64,000 bases of DNA, taken from assembly GCF_005502885.1 (NCBI RefSeq), contig NZ_SCMR01000003.1, positions 124,001-188,000 on the forward strand, given 5' to 3'. The position numbers were made by a program, and so were the translations under genes. This stretch comes from Microbacterium sp. 2FI (GTDB lineage: Bacteria > Actinomycetota > Actinomycetes > Actinomycetales > Microbacteriaceae). The notes under the pieces were generated by a model. That model saw nothing but the letters and a program-made list of their open reading frames with translations, was not told the origin of the DNA and made no database searches. Below are positions 15,759 to 24,492 of this stretch, piece after piece (position 1 is the stretch's first letter; the number at the start of each line of letters is the position of its first letter).

Positions 15759-16052
15759 ATGCGCCGACTCGCTCCGATCCTGCTCGCCGGGCTGTTTCTC
15801 ACCGGGTGCTCGGCTGGAACGCCAACAGCGCCGGCCGAGACCACACCCGCCGAGACCACCCCCGCCGAGCCTGAGCGCACCACGGTCGAATGGGACAACT
15901 ACGCCACCGAATACCAGCGGATCGTCGACGAGGAGACCGCCGAAGGCGACTGCGCTGCGCTGCAGGAGATGTTCGACGTCGCTCCCGACGACCCGAAGCT
16001 GCTCTCCTACATCGACGAGGCCCTCACGATCGCGGGCTGCTACGACGACTAG
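15759..16052 (+). CDS. Prophage lipoprotein
   Basis: 97 aa. Signal peptide MRRLAPILLAGLFLTGC ending in a lipobox (LTGC, Cys 17), a Thr/Pro/Ala linker with repeated AETTP, and a small acidic helical domain with two Cys. It would be anchored on the outer face of the cell membrane. It has its own promoter and terminator and stands apart from early and late operons, as expected of a gene expressed in the lysogen. Superinfection exclusion is a possible role, inferred only from analogy to other prophage lipoproteins. Confidence 0.82.
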   Translation: MRRLAPILLAGLFLTGCSAGTPTAPAETTPAETTPAEPERTTVEWDNYATEYQRIVDEETAEGDCAALQEMFDVAPDDPKLLSYIDEALTIAGCYDD

Positions 16053-16070
16053 CCCGATCTCGTCCGCATT

Positions 16071-16100
16071 ACGAAGCCCTCGCGACAGCGGGGGCTTCGT
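16071..16100 (+). terminator. Terminator after lipoprotein gene
   Basis: 9-bp stem ACGAAGCCC / GGGCTTCGT with a 12-base loop, 18 bases past the lipoprotein stop. Confidence 0.65.
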
Positions 16101-16122
16101 CGTTCCCGGAGGTTGCCCCGCG

Positions 16123-16209
16123 ATGACCTGTGACATGTGCGGCGAGAAGACCATCCCCGGCGTCGTCTGCTGCGACGAGCTGGTCAACGAGCTCCCGACC
16201 GAGGACTGA
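16123..16209 (+). CDS. Small Cys-rich peptide, 28 aa
   Basis: ATG 16123 follows GGAGGT by eight bases. The peptide has CDMCGEK and VVCCDE, a possible metal knuckle. It ends three bases before the dehydratase ATG. Expression is plausible but unproven for so short a gene. Confidence 0.45.
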   Translation: MTCDMCGEKTIPGVVCCDELVNELPTED

Positions 16210-16212
16210 GGC

Positions 16213-17127
16213 ATGACGACTGCGCTCATCACCGGCATCACAGGGCAGGATGGCTCCTACCTCGCCGAGCTGCTCGAGCACCGCGGGTACACCGTCCATG
16301 GCACTGTCCGCCGGCACCAGCAGGTCACACCGACCCGGCACCTGTGCGACCTCACCGACACGGCTTCCGTCGACAAGGTGGTCGACGAGGTCCGGCCCGA
16401 CGAGATCTACCACCTGGGTGCACAGACTCATGTGGGGGAGTCGTTCAAGTCCCCGATCGCCACATTCGACGCGACGGGCGCCGCGACGCTTCGCCTGCTT
16501 GAGGCCGTGCGGCGGATCGCCCCGCAGGCGCGGTTCTACCAGGCTGCGACCTCGGAGCTGTTCGGGATCTCGCCAGCACCGCAGTCCGAGTCGACGCCGT
16601 TCCACCCCCGCTCGCCGTACGGGGTGGCGAAGCTCGCCGCGTACTGGGCGGTCGTCAACTACCGGGAGGCGTACGGGCTGCATGCCTCGAACGGCATCCT
16701 GTTCAATCACGAGTCGCCCCGCCGTGGCGCCGGGTTCGTAACCCGCAAGATCAGCCTCGCTGTCGCCGCGATCAAGCGGGGCGACGCCGACACGGTCACG
16801 CTCGGCAACCTCGATGCACGTCGCGACTGGGGCTTCGCGCCCGAGTACGTCGACGGCATGCACCGTATCCTGCAGCACGCCCCCGGCGACTACATCCTCG
16901 CCACGGGCACCTCCTACAGCGTTCGCGACTTCGCGGAGCACGCGTTCGCTGCGGCCGACCTCGACTGGGCTGACCATGTCCGCACGGCAGAGGCTCAGCA
17001 ACGGCCAGCAGACGTCCCCGATCTCGTGGGCGACTCGTCGAGAGCTCGCGACGAGCTCGGGTGGGTCCCGACGATCCACACGCCCGAGCTCGCGCGCATC
17101 ATGGTCACTGCGGACATGGCCGCATGA
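16213..17127 (+). CDS. GDP-mannose 4,6-dehydratase-like
   Basis: 304-aa extended short-chain dehydrogenase. Cofactor motif GITGQDGSYL, YHLGAQTHVGESF, the catalytic Thr/Glu segment AATSELFG, the YxxxK pair in SPYGVAK, and NHESPRRG plus RDWGFAPEYV typical of GDP-mannose dehydratases. The known reaction converts GDP-mannose to GDP-4-keto-6-deoxymannose. It is somewhat shorter than usual enzymes (about 320-370 aa). First large gene of a phage-borne glycan cassette followed by glycosyltransferases; substrate identity is inferred. Confidence 0.84.
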   Translation: MTTALITGITGQDGSYLAELLEHRGYTVHGTVRRHQQVTPTRHLCDLTDTASVDKVVDEVRPDEIYHLGAQTHVGESFKSPIATFDATGAATLRLLEAVRRIAPQARFYQAATSELFGISPAPQSESTPFHPRSPYGVAKLAAYWAVVNYREAYGLHASNGILFNHESPRRGAGFVTRKISLAVAAIKRGDADTVTLGNLDARRDWGFAPEYVDGMHRILQHAPGDYILATGTSYSVRDFAEHAFAAADLDWADHVRTAEAQQRPADVPDLVGDSSRARDELGWVPTIHTPELARIMVTADMAA

Positions 17128-17750
17128 TCCCTCGCATCCTGTTCCGCACCGTCCCGCAGGTCACCGACGACCAGACTGAGGCGTGGTGGCAAGCATCGGT
17201 CGACCTCACCCCGGGGTGGGAGCAAATCACCTACCGCGACCCGATCGACGCGACCACCTTCCCCGTGGCCGCGCAGCACTGGGACGCGTGCACCTCTGGT
17301 GCGCAGCGTGCCGGTCTTATTCGCCTCGAGGCACTAATCCGCCACGGCGGGGTCTACATCGACTCCGACGTCGAGCTGTGGAGGCCGATCGACCAACTGC
17401 TGCAGCTCCGAGGCTTCGCGGCGTGGGAAGACGCCAACACCGTGCCGGACGCGATCCTCGGGTTTGAGGCGGCGCACCCGGTTCTGCCGGTCATGCTCGC
17501 CGAGGCCGTCGACCGCCTTGCCGATGGTGCGTGGGAGTCCGGGCCGGGTGTCACGACGCGGAACCTGCAGGGCCGCGACGACGTCCTCCTACTGCCTCCG
17601 CAGACCTGCTACCCGTACCACTGGAACCGGGCATCGAAGCGGATTCACGACACCCGCAACGCGAGCGGCCGGCGCAACCTCGAACAGCTCCGGAAGGCGC
17701 CCTACGCGCTCATGGCCCACCACTGGAGGCACTCATGGCGCGAGTCGTGA
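17124..17750 (+). CDS. Glycosyltransferase, DxD sugar-binding type
   Basis: 208 aa from ATG 17124. MIPRILFRTVPQV at the start and RAGLIRLEALIRHGGVYIDSDVEL in the middle match the GT32-like sugar-binding region with its DxD metal site (DSD). Likely transfers a sugar from a nucleotide donor. Overlaps the dehydratase stop and the next gene, so all four cassette genes are co-translated. Confidence 0.8.
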   Translation: MIPRILFRTVPQVTDDQTEAWWQASVDLTPGWEQITYRDPIDATTFPVAAQHWDACTSGAQRAGLIRLEALIRHGGVYIDSDVELWRPIDQLLQLRGFAAWEDANTVPDAILGFEAAHPVLPVMLAEAVDRLADGAWESGPGVTTRNLQGRDDVLLLPPQTCYPYHWNRASKRIHDTRNASGRRNLEQLRKAPYALMAHHWRHSWRES

Positions 17751-18460
17751 TCCTCGTCCCACGACGCGCCGACCGCGGCCGCCGCGACGATCTCTGGCGC
17801 TTCACCCGCGACTGGCTGACCTGGCACCACCGTGACTGGCTGATCGTCGAGGGCGAGTCGCCCGAGGGCCCGTTCAACCGCGGCGCCGCGATCAACCAGG
17901 CTGCACGGGACGCCGGCGACTGGGACGTCGCGATCGTCCACGATGGCGACAACATCACCGCACCTGCCGTGCTCGAGGAAGCGGTGCGCCGCGCGCTCGA
18001 CACGGGCATCACTCACATCGCGCACGACACGTACATGTACCTCGACCAGGACTCGTCCGACGAGATCCTCGCGACTCCCGCTGGTCCGTGGTGGCCGCGC
18101 CCGCAGATCTACAACGTCCGCGAGGCGTACGCTCCCTACGTCCTCCACAAGCACGTGTCTGGCATCGTCGTCGTCCCGCGCAGCGTGTGGACAGCGACGA
18201 ACGGGTTCGTTGAGCTGCGCGGGTGGGGCTCCGACGACAGCCTGCACATCATCATGTGCAACGCGCTCGGCGGTGGCGTCGAGTGGGTTAAGGGCACCGC
18301 GCTCCACCTGTGGCACGAGCATGCGGCCGCGGACTCGACCCGCATCGACCGGACACGGAATCGGCAGCAGATGTTGCAGGCGAAGACGTATGAGCGCCGG
18401 CAGGATTCCGCGGGTCTGAAGCGGTACCTGCGGGTGACGTTCGGTCACGAGGTGCCGTGA
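17735..18460 (+). CDS. Family 2-like glycosyltransferase
   Basis: 241 aa. FNRGAAINQAARDAG, VAIVHDGDNI (metal-binding D-x-D) and GFVELRGWGSDDSLH match GT2/galactosyltransferase-like enzymes that recognise donor and acceptor through these motifs. Start ATG 17735 lies inside the end of the previous gene. Probably acts with its neighbours on one glycan. Confidence 0.78.
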   Translation: MARVVILVPRRADRGRRDDLWRFTRDWLTWHHRDWLIVEGESPEGPFNRGAAINQAARDAGDWDVAIVHDGDNITAPAVLEEAVRRALDTGITHIAHDTYMYLDQDSSDEILATPAGPWWPRPQIYNVREAYAPYVLHKHVSGIVVVPRSVWTATNGFVELRGWGSDDSLHIIMCNALGGGVEWVKGTALHLWHEHAAADSTRIDRTRNRQQMLQAKTYERRQDSAGLKRYLRVTFGHEVP

Positions 18461-19098
18461 ACGTCCGTCTGTCGGTCGCGATCATGGCGCACGTGGCCCG
18501 AACGCACCACGCGTGGTGGCTCGCCCAGGATCTCCACGCGCCCGTGGTCTGGGACCGTGGCGCCGGCGAGTGGGACACGGGAGCGCGCGCGATCAGCGCA
18601 TATGAGGATGGCGCCACTCATCACCTCATCGTTCAGGACGACGCGGTCCCCGTCCCCGACCTGAGGGCGCACCTCGAGGCGGCGATCGCCTCGCAGCCTC
18701 ACGGGCCGATGAGCCTGTACCTCGGCACCGGGCCCAGCGGGCGACGCCGACTGCGAAACCAGGCTGCTATCCGCACGGCGGACGATGCCACCTCGACGTG
18801 GATCGGCATCCCGGAGATGCTGCACGGTGTCGCGATCGTGCTCCCGGTCGCTGACATCGCTCCGATGCTCCGATGGGCGGAGGGTCGCCGAGAGCCGTAC
18901 GACGCGCGGATCGGGAAGTTCTACCGGCACCACGGTCGGCCGCGCGTGCTCTACACCTGGCCGTCGCTGGTAGATCACGCGGACGGCGACACGCTGATCG
19001 CCGTCCGCCCGGACCGTCAACTGCGGACCTACCCGAGGGTCGCGTACCGGCACGGTGCTCCCGCCCGATGGACAGACCACACCGTGGAGAGCGCATGA
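18457..19098 (+). CDS. Putative glycosyltransferase
   Basis: 213 aa from GTG 18457. LSVAIMAHVARTHHAWWLAQDL, HHLIVQDDAVPVPDL (acidic pair like a DxD site), GIPEMLHGVAIVLP and RHHGRPRVLYTWPSLVDH resemble phage glycosyltransferase-type proteins, though no family is certain. Position in the cassette supports a sugar-transfer role. Confidence 0.62.
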   Translation: MNVRLSVAIMAHVARTHHAWWLAQDLHAPVVWDRGAGEWDTGARAISAYEDGATHHLIVQDDAVPVPDLRAHLEAAIASQPHGPMSLYLGTGPSGRRRLRNQAAIRTADDATSTWIGIPEMLHGVAIVLPVADIAPMLRWAEGRREPYDARIGKFYRHHGRPRVLYTWPSLVDHADGDTLIAVRPDRQLRTYPRVAYRHGAPARWTDHTVESA

Positions 19099-19418
19099 GC
19101 GGGCAACGCAAGTCCACACGCCGGATGAAGCAGCTCACCCTCGAGTTCTTCGACGAAGGTAGGCGGCTCTCCGAGTCCGATGACTCGCACGAGAAGGCTT
19201 CGTCACACTGCTGGCTGTGCGGCATGGCCGTCGACTACACGGTCCCCGCGAACAGCACCCCGGACTCGCACAACCTCGACCACTACTACCCGGTGCGCGA
19301 TTACCCGGAGCTGCAGCACGACCCCGCGAACTTCCGACACTCCCACGCCGAGTGCAACGTCGCCCGCGGCGCCGACGCCCCACTCCCGAACCTCGGCATG
19401 CTCAGCCGCACCTGGTGA
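19095..19418 (+). CDS. HNH endonuclease (packaging-associated)
   Basis: 107 aa with CWLCGMAVDY, the HNH-type NLDHYYPVRDYPEL, and HSHAECNVARG. Small HNH proteins immediately upstream of terminase are characteristic of cos-type phages, where they assist terminase cutting. Follows the glycosyltransferase gene with an ATGA overlap. Confidence 0.82.
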   Translation: MSGQRKSTRRMKQLTLEFFDEGRRLSESDDSHEKASSHCWLCGMAVDYTVPANSTPDSHNLDHYYPVRDYPELQHDPANFRHSHAECNVARGADAPLPNLGMLSRTW

Positions 19419-19431
19419 CCCGGAGGACCCC

Positions 19432-19596
19432 ATGGCCACACCCCGATGGGTCCGACGACACCGGCAGACGCAGCACACCCTCCGCACCATCGCCCTACTC
19501 GAACTCGCACACCAGGCGGAGACCCGCATCGAGGTCGAGCACGAGACGCCTGAGGATTGGGCACCACGCCGAGGCATGTCCTTCGGGGCCGAGTAA
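19432..19596 (+). CDS. Hypothetical small protein, 54 aa
   Basis: Start ATG 19432 follows CGGAGG. Basic N-terminus (RWVRRHRQTQH) and helical acidic C-terminal half. Between HNH and terminase genes; function unknown. Confidence 0.55.
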   Translation: MATPRWVRRHRQTQHTLRTIALLELAHQAETRIEVEHETPEDWAPRRGMSFGAE

Positions 19597-19598
19597 GC

Positions 19599-19868
19599 AT
19601 GAACTGGAGTCAGCAACGCCGAGCGCAGATCATGCTCGACAAGCTCCACCCCACAGCGGTCGTACTCGACAGACACGGGCACGCCTGGCAGATGGGCGGA
19701 GTCGCTGACGCCTACTACTGGTACCGCGCCTACGGAGACAGCAGCAACGTCACATCCCACGAGCTCGCTTCCCACGGACCCTTCACCGTGCTGTACCGGC
19801 CGACAACCATGCGACCAAACGTCGAAGCCGTCCTAGCGCCGATGCATGGAGGCTTCGGGGCCCCCTGA
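19599..19868 (+). CDS. Hypothetical protein upstream of terminase
   Basis: 89 aa from ATG 19599. Contains AVVLDRHGHAWQMGGVADAYYWYRAYG and a short C-terminal beta part; this style is common among small actinophage proteins. Function unknown. The following 111 bp before the terminase gene are G+C-rich; a cos site would be expected around here but none is recognisable. Confidence 0.62.
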   Translation: MNWSQQRRAQIMLDKLHPTAVVLDRHGHAWQMGGVADAYYWYRAYGDSSNVTSHELASHGPFTVLYRPTTMRPNVEAVLAPMHGGFGAP

Positions 19869-19979
19869 GGGGGAGGGGCGGTCACATCTCGGGAGACCCC
19901 GCGCGACGGACCACCTCCCGCCTGCGCCGGTCCTCTCCCCCCGGGATGATCCGCGGTTCCACCACCGGAGGAGGCTTCG

Positions 19980-20324
19980 ATGGCGTCTCGTCAGCGGCTG
20001 GTCGAGGTCAATCGGTTCGTCCGAGACAAGGGTCTCGACGACGCGAGCGGCGACGGCATGGTGATCGGTTTCGCCCGGGATATCGCGCGTCGCGTGGACA
20101 AGGCGGGGGACGAGGCGCCGCTGAACCTGCTGCGGATGTACCAGTCGGCGATGAAGGACCTGCAGCGGCTCGCTGAGCCGCCGGCGCCGGCGCCGAAGGT
20201 GCGTCGAGATGCCGTCGAGGAGCCGCCGGCGCCTGAGCTGTCATCGCCGCCCGAGCTGAAGATCGTGGAGGAGTCGCCTCTTGAGAAGCTCCGCCGCGAG
20301 AAGCAAGAGCGAGCTACGGGGTAA
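19980..20324 (+). CDS. Terminase small subunit
   Basis: 114 aa. Helical N-terminal part (RQRLVEVNRFVRDKGL...LLRMYQSAMKDLQRL) and a Pro/Ala/Glu-rich tail. Its place directly before, and overlapping by 44 bp, the large subunit supports the packaging DNA-recognition role. GGAGGAGG precedes the ATG. Confidence 0.78.
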   Translation: MASRQRLVEVNRFVRDKGLDDASGDGMVIGFARDIARRVDKAGDEAPLNLLRMYQSAMKDLQRLAEPPAPAPKVRRDAVEEPPAPELSSPPELKIVEESPLEKLRREKQERATG

Positions 20325-21918
20325 GACCGAGCCGAGGCTGTTCACGAAGCCGCTTCGCGAGCTCACGCCGGAGACGTCGCATGGCTTCTCGGTGATCGAG
20401 TTCGCGCTGCTGGTGCTCGGGATCGAGCTGTACCCATGGCAGAAGTGGCTGCTGATTCACGCGCTCGAGCTGAACGAGGACGGCACCTATCGGTTCCGGA
20501 AGATCTTCATCCTCGTCGGGCGGCAGAACGGTAAGACGACGCTGCTCACGGTGCTCACCCTGTGGTGGCTGTTCATGGACGCGGAGTCGTTCCCTGATCA
20601 TCTGCCGGCGCACGAGTTCCTGATCCTCGGGACCGCGCAGAACCTGGACCTGGCCGAGGAGGCATGGGACGCCGCGCTGAAGCGTTGCGACCCGTTCCCG
20701 GACGAGGACGACGCACAGTTCGTCATCGACGACCTGGCGCGCGAGACCCGCCGGCCGGTGAAGAAGAACGGATCGAAGGCGCTCCGTCTCCGCAACGGTG
20801 CCCGATACGAGCCTCGCGCGGCGACCCGGATGGGCGGCCGCGGGAAGTCGGCCGCGCGGGTCGTGATGGACGAGATGCGTGAGCAGCAGACGTGGGACGT
20901 CTGGGGCTCGGTGTCGAAGACGAAGAACGCGATCTTCAACTCGCAGCTATGGGGCATCTCCTCGGCGGGTGATGCGAAGTCGGTCGTGCTGAGCACGCTC
21001 CGCAAGGGCGCGCTCAAGACGATCGAGGAGTTCGAGCGGTACGTCGAGTCCGGAGTGCAGACGCTGGAGGACTTCGCGAACGGCCACGACATGGCCACAG
21101 CGATCTTCGAGTGGTCGGCGGACCCGAAGGCGAAGCTGCTCGACATCGACGGGATCCTGCAGGCCAACCCGAGCGTCGGCTACAAGCCGATGTTCTTTGA
21201 GTCGATCTGGTCGGATCTTCTCGGCGACGAGCCGGAGGCGACGAAGCGGACCGAGATCCTCTGCCAGTGGGTCGACTCGATGGTCGACCCGTACATCGAC
21301 GGGCCTTCCTGGGAGGGCGTCGCGGACGGGCCTGAGCTCGACAACCGCGGCCGCCTGGTGTCGATCGGCTCGGAGATCCCTGACGGTGCGCACATGGTGC
21401 TGGGCGTCGACACGTCGTGGAACCGATCGATGAGCTACATCAGCGTCGCGGGGGTCCGCGAGGACGGCGCGATCCACCTCGAGGTGGTCCGCATGCGCGC
21501 CGGCATGCTGTGGGTCGTGGCTGAGGCTGTGAAGATCGCGGAACGCAACGGCATCACACACGTCGTCGTTCAGGCCCGCGGGTGCCCGGCGTCGGACTTC
21601 ATCAAGGAGTTCAAGGAGCGGACTGACCTGGAGGTCGTCGAGCTCGGTGGTACGACCATGCTGAACTCGGCCGGTCGTCTGAAGGACCGAACCCGCGACC
21701 GGCTCGTGCGCCACCGGGCGCAGCCCATCCTCAACATGGCGATCGCCGGTGGGGTCACGAAGAAGCTGGCCGGCCTCGACGTCTGGGACCGAGAGGCATC
21801 GATCGTCGACGTCGCGCCGGCCGTATCGGTGACGAACGCGCTGTACGGCGTCGAGACTGTGCTCCCCACAGAGCCCGTCGTCAGCGCCTACGAGGACCAC
21901 GAGCTGCTGGTCGTGTGA
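20281..21918 (+). CDS. terL: Terminase large subunit
   Basis: 545-aa packaging motor and nuclease. Walker A-like VGRQNGKTT near residue 80, Walker B RVVMDEMRE near residue 198, and C-terminal nuclease Asp in LGVDTSWNRS with later acidic residues. The start is TTG 20281, eight bases after GGAGGAG; no ATG or GTG lies before the conserved ATPase region, so a rare start within the small-subunit gene is used. Cuts concatemers and fills the prohead through the portal. Confidence 0.92.
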   Translation: MRSSAARSKSELRGKTEPRLFTKPLRELTPETSHGFSVIEFALLVLGIELYPWQKWLLIHALELNEDGTYRFRKIFILVGRQNGKTTLLTVLTLWWLFMDAESFPDHLPAHEFLILGTAQNLDLAEEAWDAALKRCDPFPDEDDAQFVIDDLARETRRPVKKNGSKALRLRNGARYEPRAATRMGGRGKSAARVVMDEMREQQTWDVWGSVSKTKNAIFNSQLWGISSAGDAKSVVLSTLRKGALKTIEEFERYVESGVQTLEDFANGHDMATAIFEWSADPKAKLLDIDGILQANPSVGYKPMFFESIWSDLLGDEPEATKRTEILCQWVDSMVDPYIDGPSWEGVADGPELDNRGRLVSIGSEIPDGAHMVLGVDTSWNRSMSYISVAGVREDGAIHLEVVRMRAGMLWVVAEAVKIAERNGITHVVVQARGCPASDFIKEFKERTDLEVVELGGTTMLNSAGRLKDRTRDRLVRHRAQPILNMAIAGGVTKKLAGLDVWDREASIVDVAPAVSVTNALYGVETVLPTEPVVSAYEDHELLVV

Positions 21919-21930
21919 GAGGGGGAGTCG

Positions 21931-22134
21931 ATGCGTGAGCTGAAGCTGCTCACTGGGAAGACCGTCGTGATCTCGTCGACCGGCGCGACTGTGCGCGGGG
22001 TGCTTGAGTCCGCGACGAGGTCGTTCGTGACGCTCGTCGACGCCGTCGATGTCAGCTCGACAGATCCGAAGCCGATCGCCGGCATGGTCCTCATCCCCGC
22101 GTCGCGGGTCAACTACGTGCAGGCGGTGGCGTGA
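21931..22134 (+). CDS. Small beta-rich protein between terminase and portal
   Basis: 67 aa, almost all short beta strands (LLTGKTVVISSTGATVRGVLESATRSFVTLVDAV). An ATG follows GAGGGGGAG by four bases. Size and pattern recall small barrel proteins; function unknown. Confidence 0.68.
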   Translation: MRELKLLTGKTVVISSTGATVRGVLESATRSFVTLVDAVDVSSTDPKPIAGMVLIPASRVNYVQAVA

Positions 22135-23756
22135 TGGCGTACTTCGAGACCCTCAGCGATCTCGGCGAGCACCTCGGCCGCAGTGGCATCGAGATCGTCG
22201 ACCCGGGCGTTCCGCTCAGCGACTGGGCGACAGACAGCTACGGGCCCGCGTGGAAGAACCAGCCGTCTGTGCGCAAGGTCGTCGGGTTCATCGCCCGGCA
22301 GCTTGCGTCGACACCGCTGCACCTGTTCGAGCGTGCCTCGAACGACGACCGCACCCGTATCCGCACCGGTGATCTTGCGGACCTGCTCCGGCGCCCCACA
22401 CGCGCACCGGGGATCACGCCCTACCGGTTCTGGGAGTCGCTCCTCATCGACGGTCTGATCAACGACCGGTGGTGCGCGCAGATCGTTGAGCACGCAGACG
22501 GGTGGGAGCTCGTCCGCATCCCGGCGCGCCGCGTCCGGTTCAAGTCCGACTGGCTCGGCCGGATCGAGAAGGTTCTCATCACGGGGGAGAACGGGCAGAC
22601 CTCCGATCACGACCCAAAGAACTACCTCATCGACGTCGGCTACTCCGAGAAGGGTGCGAACGGCACGTCGCCGCTGCGCACTCTGCAGGACATCCTCAAC
22701 GAGCAGACCGAGTCGGTGGCATACCGCCGGGCGGTCTGGAAGAACGGCGCGCGGGTCCCGATGGTCATCGAACGGCCGAGGGAGGCCGGCGAGTTCAAGG
22801 AGGGACCGTTCGCCCGGTTCAAGACGTCGTGGCGGTCGTTCGTGAAGGGCGGCGGCGAGGAGGGCGGCACGCCCATCCTCGAGGACGGGATGACGCTGAA
22901 GGAGATCACCGCGTTCCGCCCGCGCGACACCCTCGACCTTGAGGGCCGGAAGCTCGCCGACATCGAGGTGTGCTCGGCGTACTACATCGCGCCTGAGCTC
23001 GTCGGCGCGCGTGAGGGCACCTTCGCGAACATCAAGGCGTTCAAGGAGATGCTCTACGGTCCGAACCTCGGCCCGTACTACGCGGCGTGGGAGCAGTCAC
23101 TCAACGCGACGCTCGTGCCGCTGATGGCCGGCGGTCGCGCGGTGTACATCGAGGCGAACCTCGAGGCGAAGTTGCGCGGATCGTTCGACGAGCAGATCGA
23201 CTACCTGTCGACCGCTGTCGGCGGTCCCGTCGTTACTCGCGCGGAGGCGCGATCGCGTCTGAACCTCGCTCACCTCGAAGGCACCGACGAGCTGATCACT
23301 CCGCTGAACGTCCTCGTCGGCGGTCAGGCCTCGCCGCAGGACGGCGAGACGGCCGGTGGTGGCGGGTCGATGTCGAAGACGGCCGAGGAGATCCAGCGTC
23401 TGATCACGTCGGCGACGGCGCTGATTCGTGCCGGTTTCGAGCCGCAGGCGTCACTGTCGGCTGTTGGCCTCGATCCGATCGCGCATCTCGGTCTGCTTCC
23501 CGTCACCGTCCGCGAGGACGAAGACACGAAGGCGCTGACAGATCTGTTGACGGAGTTCAAGGCGCGTCAGCGCCAGGTCATCTCGTCGCAGAAGGCGGCG
23601 GGTGTCCTCGACTGGTGGGACCGCGGGCGGTGGGATGGCGAACTCGCGAAGGCCCTGGCCAAGGCGGGGATGGAGATCACCAGGGCGGCCGCAGTCTCGC
23701 GGCTCGTTAACGACCAGTCGGAGCGGGAGCTCCTCGCGGAAGGGGAAGCATCATGA
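22134..23756 (+). CDS. Portal protein, HK97 family
   Basis: 540 aa forming the dodecameric DNA gate. Family features: N-terminal VRKVVGFIARQLASTPLHLFER, GITPYRFWESLLIDGLI, and the wing/stem region VCSAYYIAPELVGAREGTFANIKAFKEMLYG. A Gly-rich linker (about residues 410-418) leads to an additional C-terminal helical extension making it longer than the 380-420 aa of typical relatives. ATG 22134 overlaps the previous stop; GTG 22131 is possible. Confidence 0.9.
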   Translation: MAYFETLSDLGEHLGRSGIEIVDPGVPLSDWATDSYGPAWKNQPSVRKVVGFIARQLASTPLHLFERASNDDRTRIRTGDLADLLRRPTRAPGITPYRFWESLLIDGLINDRWCAQIVEHADGWELVRIPARRVRFKSDWLGRIEKVLITGENGQTSDHDPKNYLIDVGYSEKGANGTSPLRTLQDILNEQTESVAYRRAVWKNGARVPMVIERPREAGEFKEGPFARFKTSWRSFVKGGGEEGGTPILEDGMTLKEITAFRPRDTLDLEGRKLADIEVCSAYYIAPELVGAREGTFANIKAFKEMLYGPNLGPYYAAWEQSLNATLVPLMAGGRAVYIEANLEAKLRGSFDEQIDYLSTAVGGPVVTRAEARSRLNLAHLEGTDELITPLNVLVGGQASPQDGETAGGGGSMSKTAEEIQRLITSATALIRAGFEPQASLSAVGLDPIAHLGLLPVTVREDEDTKALTDLLTEFKARQRQVISSQKAAGVLDWWDRGRWDGELAKALAKAGMEITRAAAVSRLVNDQSERELLAEGEAS

Positions 23757-24472
23757 CGATGCTCACGAAGACGCTCGCCGTTGAAGTCAAGGCGGTTGGC
23801 GACGAGGACTCGGGCCGCTTCCAGGCCTACTTCTCGGTGTTCGGGAACGTGGACTCCTACGGCGACATGGTCGTCAAGGGCGCGTTCGCCGACGACCTCG
23901 ACCGGTGGGGGCCGAAGGGGTCGGGCATCCCGATCTACTGGCGCCATCGCATGGACGACCCGATGCTCAATCTCGGGGCCTCGCTCGAGGTGGCAGAGGA
24001 CGACTTCGGGGCGCTCGTCGACGGGCAGCTCGACCTCGAGAACTCGTACGCGGCGTACACCTACAAGCTCATGCGCGAGGGCCGCGTTCGGCAGATGTCG
24101 TTCGCGTACGACATCGTCGAGGCCGGCTGGGTCGAGAAGACCGAGGACGGCAAGACCGTCAGCTACTACGAGCTGCGCAAGCTGAAGATCCACGAGATCT
24201 CCATCGTCCCGGTCGGGGCGAACCAGGAGACCGAGATCCTCGCCGTGAAGTCCGCCCAGGAGGCGGCGCGCGCGGCGCTCACAGACGCCCGCCGCAAGGC
24301 GGACGACCCGGCCGCGGCTCTCGATGAGTCCGTGGACGGCGAAGACCAGGGCACAGAAGACGACCCGGCCAACGCCAAGACCGACGAGCCCGCAGGGGCC
24401 AAGGCCGACGAGCGGACGACGGAGCAGTCGAAGCAGCACCTGGGAATCATCAACATCACCAAAGCCCTCTAG
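23753..24472 (+). CDS. Prohead protease, S78/HK97 family
   Basis: 239 aa. GRFQAYFSVFGNVDSYGDMVVKGAF at the start, catalytic His in IYWRHRMDD, Ser in RQMSFAYDI, and ELRKLKIHEISIVPVGAN, all typical of peptidase U35/S78. It would cleave scaffold sequences from the capsid protein during maturation. A long acidic, disordered C-terminal tail (from about residue 180) could act as scaffold or targeting segment. Confidence 0.9.
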   Translation: MTMLTKTLAVEVKAVGDEDSGRFQAYFSVFGNVDSYGDMVVKGAFADDLDRWGPKGSGIPIYWRHRMDDPMLNLGASLEVAEDDFGALVDGQLDLENSYAAYTYKLMREGRVRQMSFAYDIVEAGWVEKTEDGKTVSYYELRKLKIHEISIVPVGANQETEILAVKSAQEAARAALTDARRKADDPAAALDESVDGEDQGTEDDPANAKTDEPAGAKADERTTEQSKQHLGIINITKAL

Positions 24473-24492
24473 AGGGGCAGAAAGGGATTCCG

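Noticed and set aside
19869..19979. cos site upstream of terminase
   Set aside because: Expected from gene order, but nothing in the sequence identifies the cut positions; virion-end sequencing would be needed.
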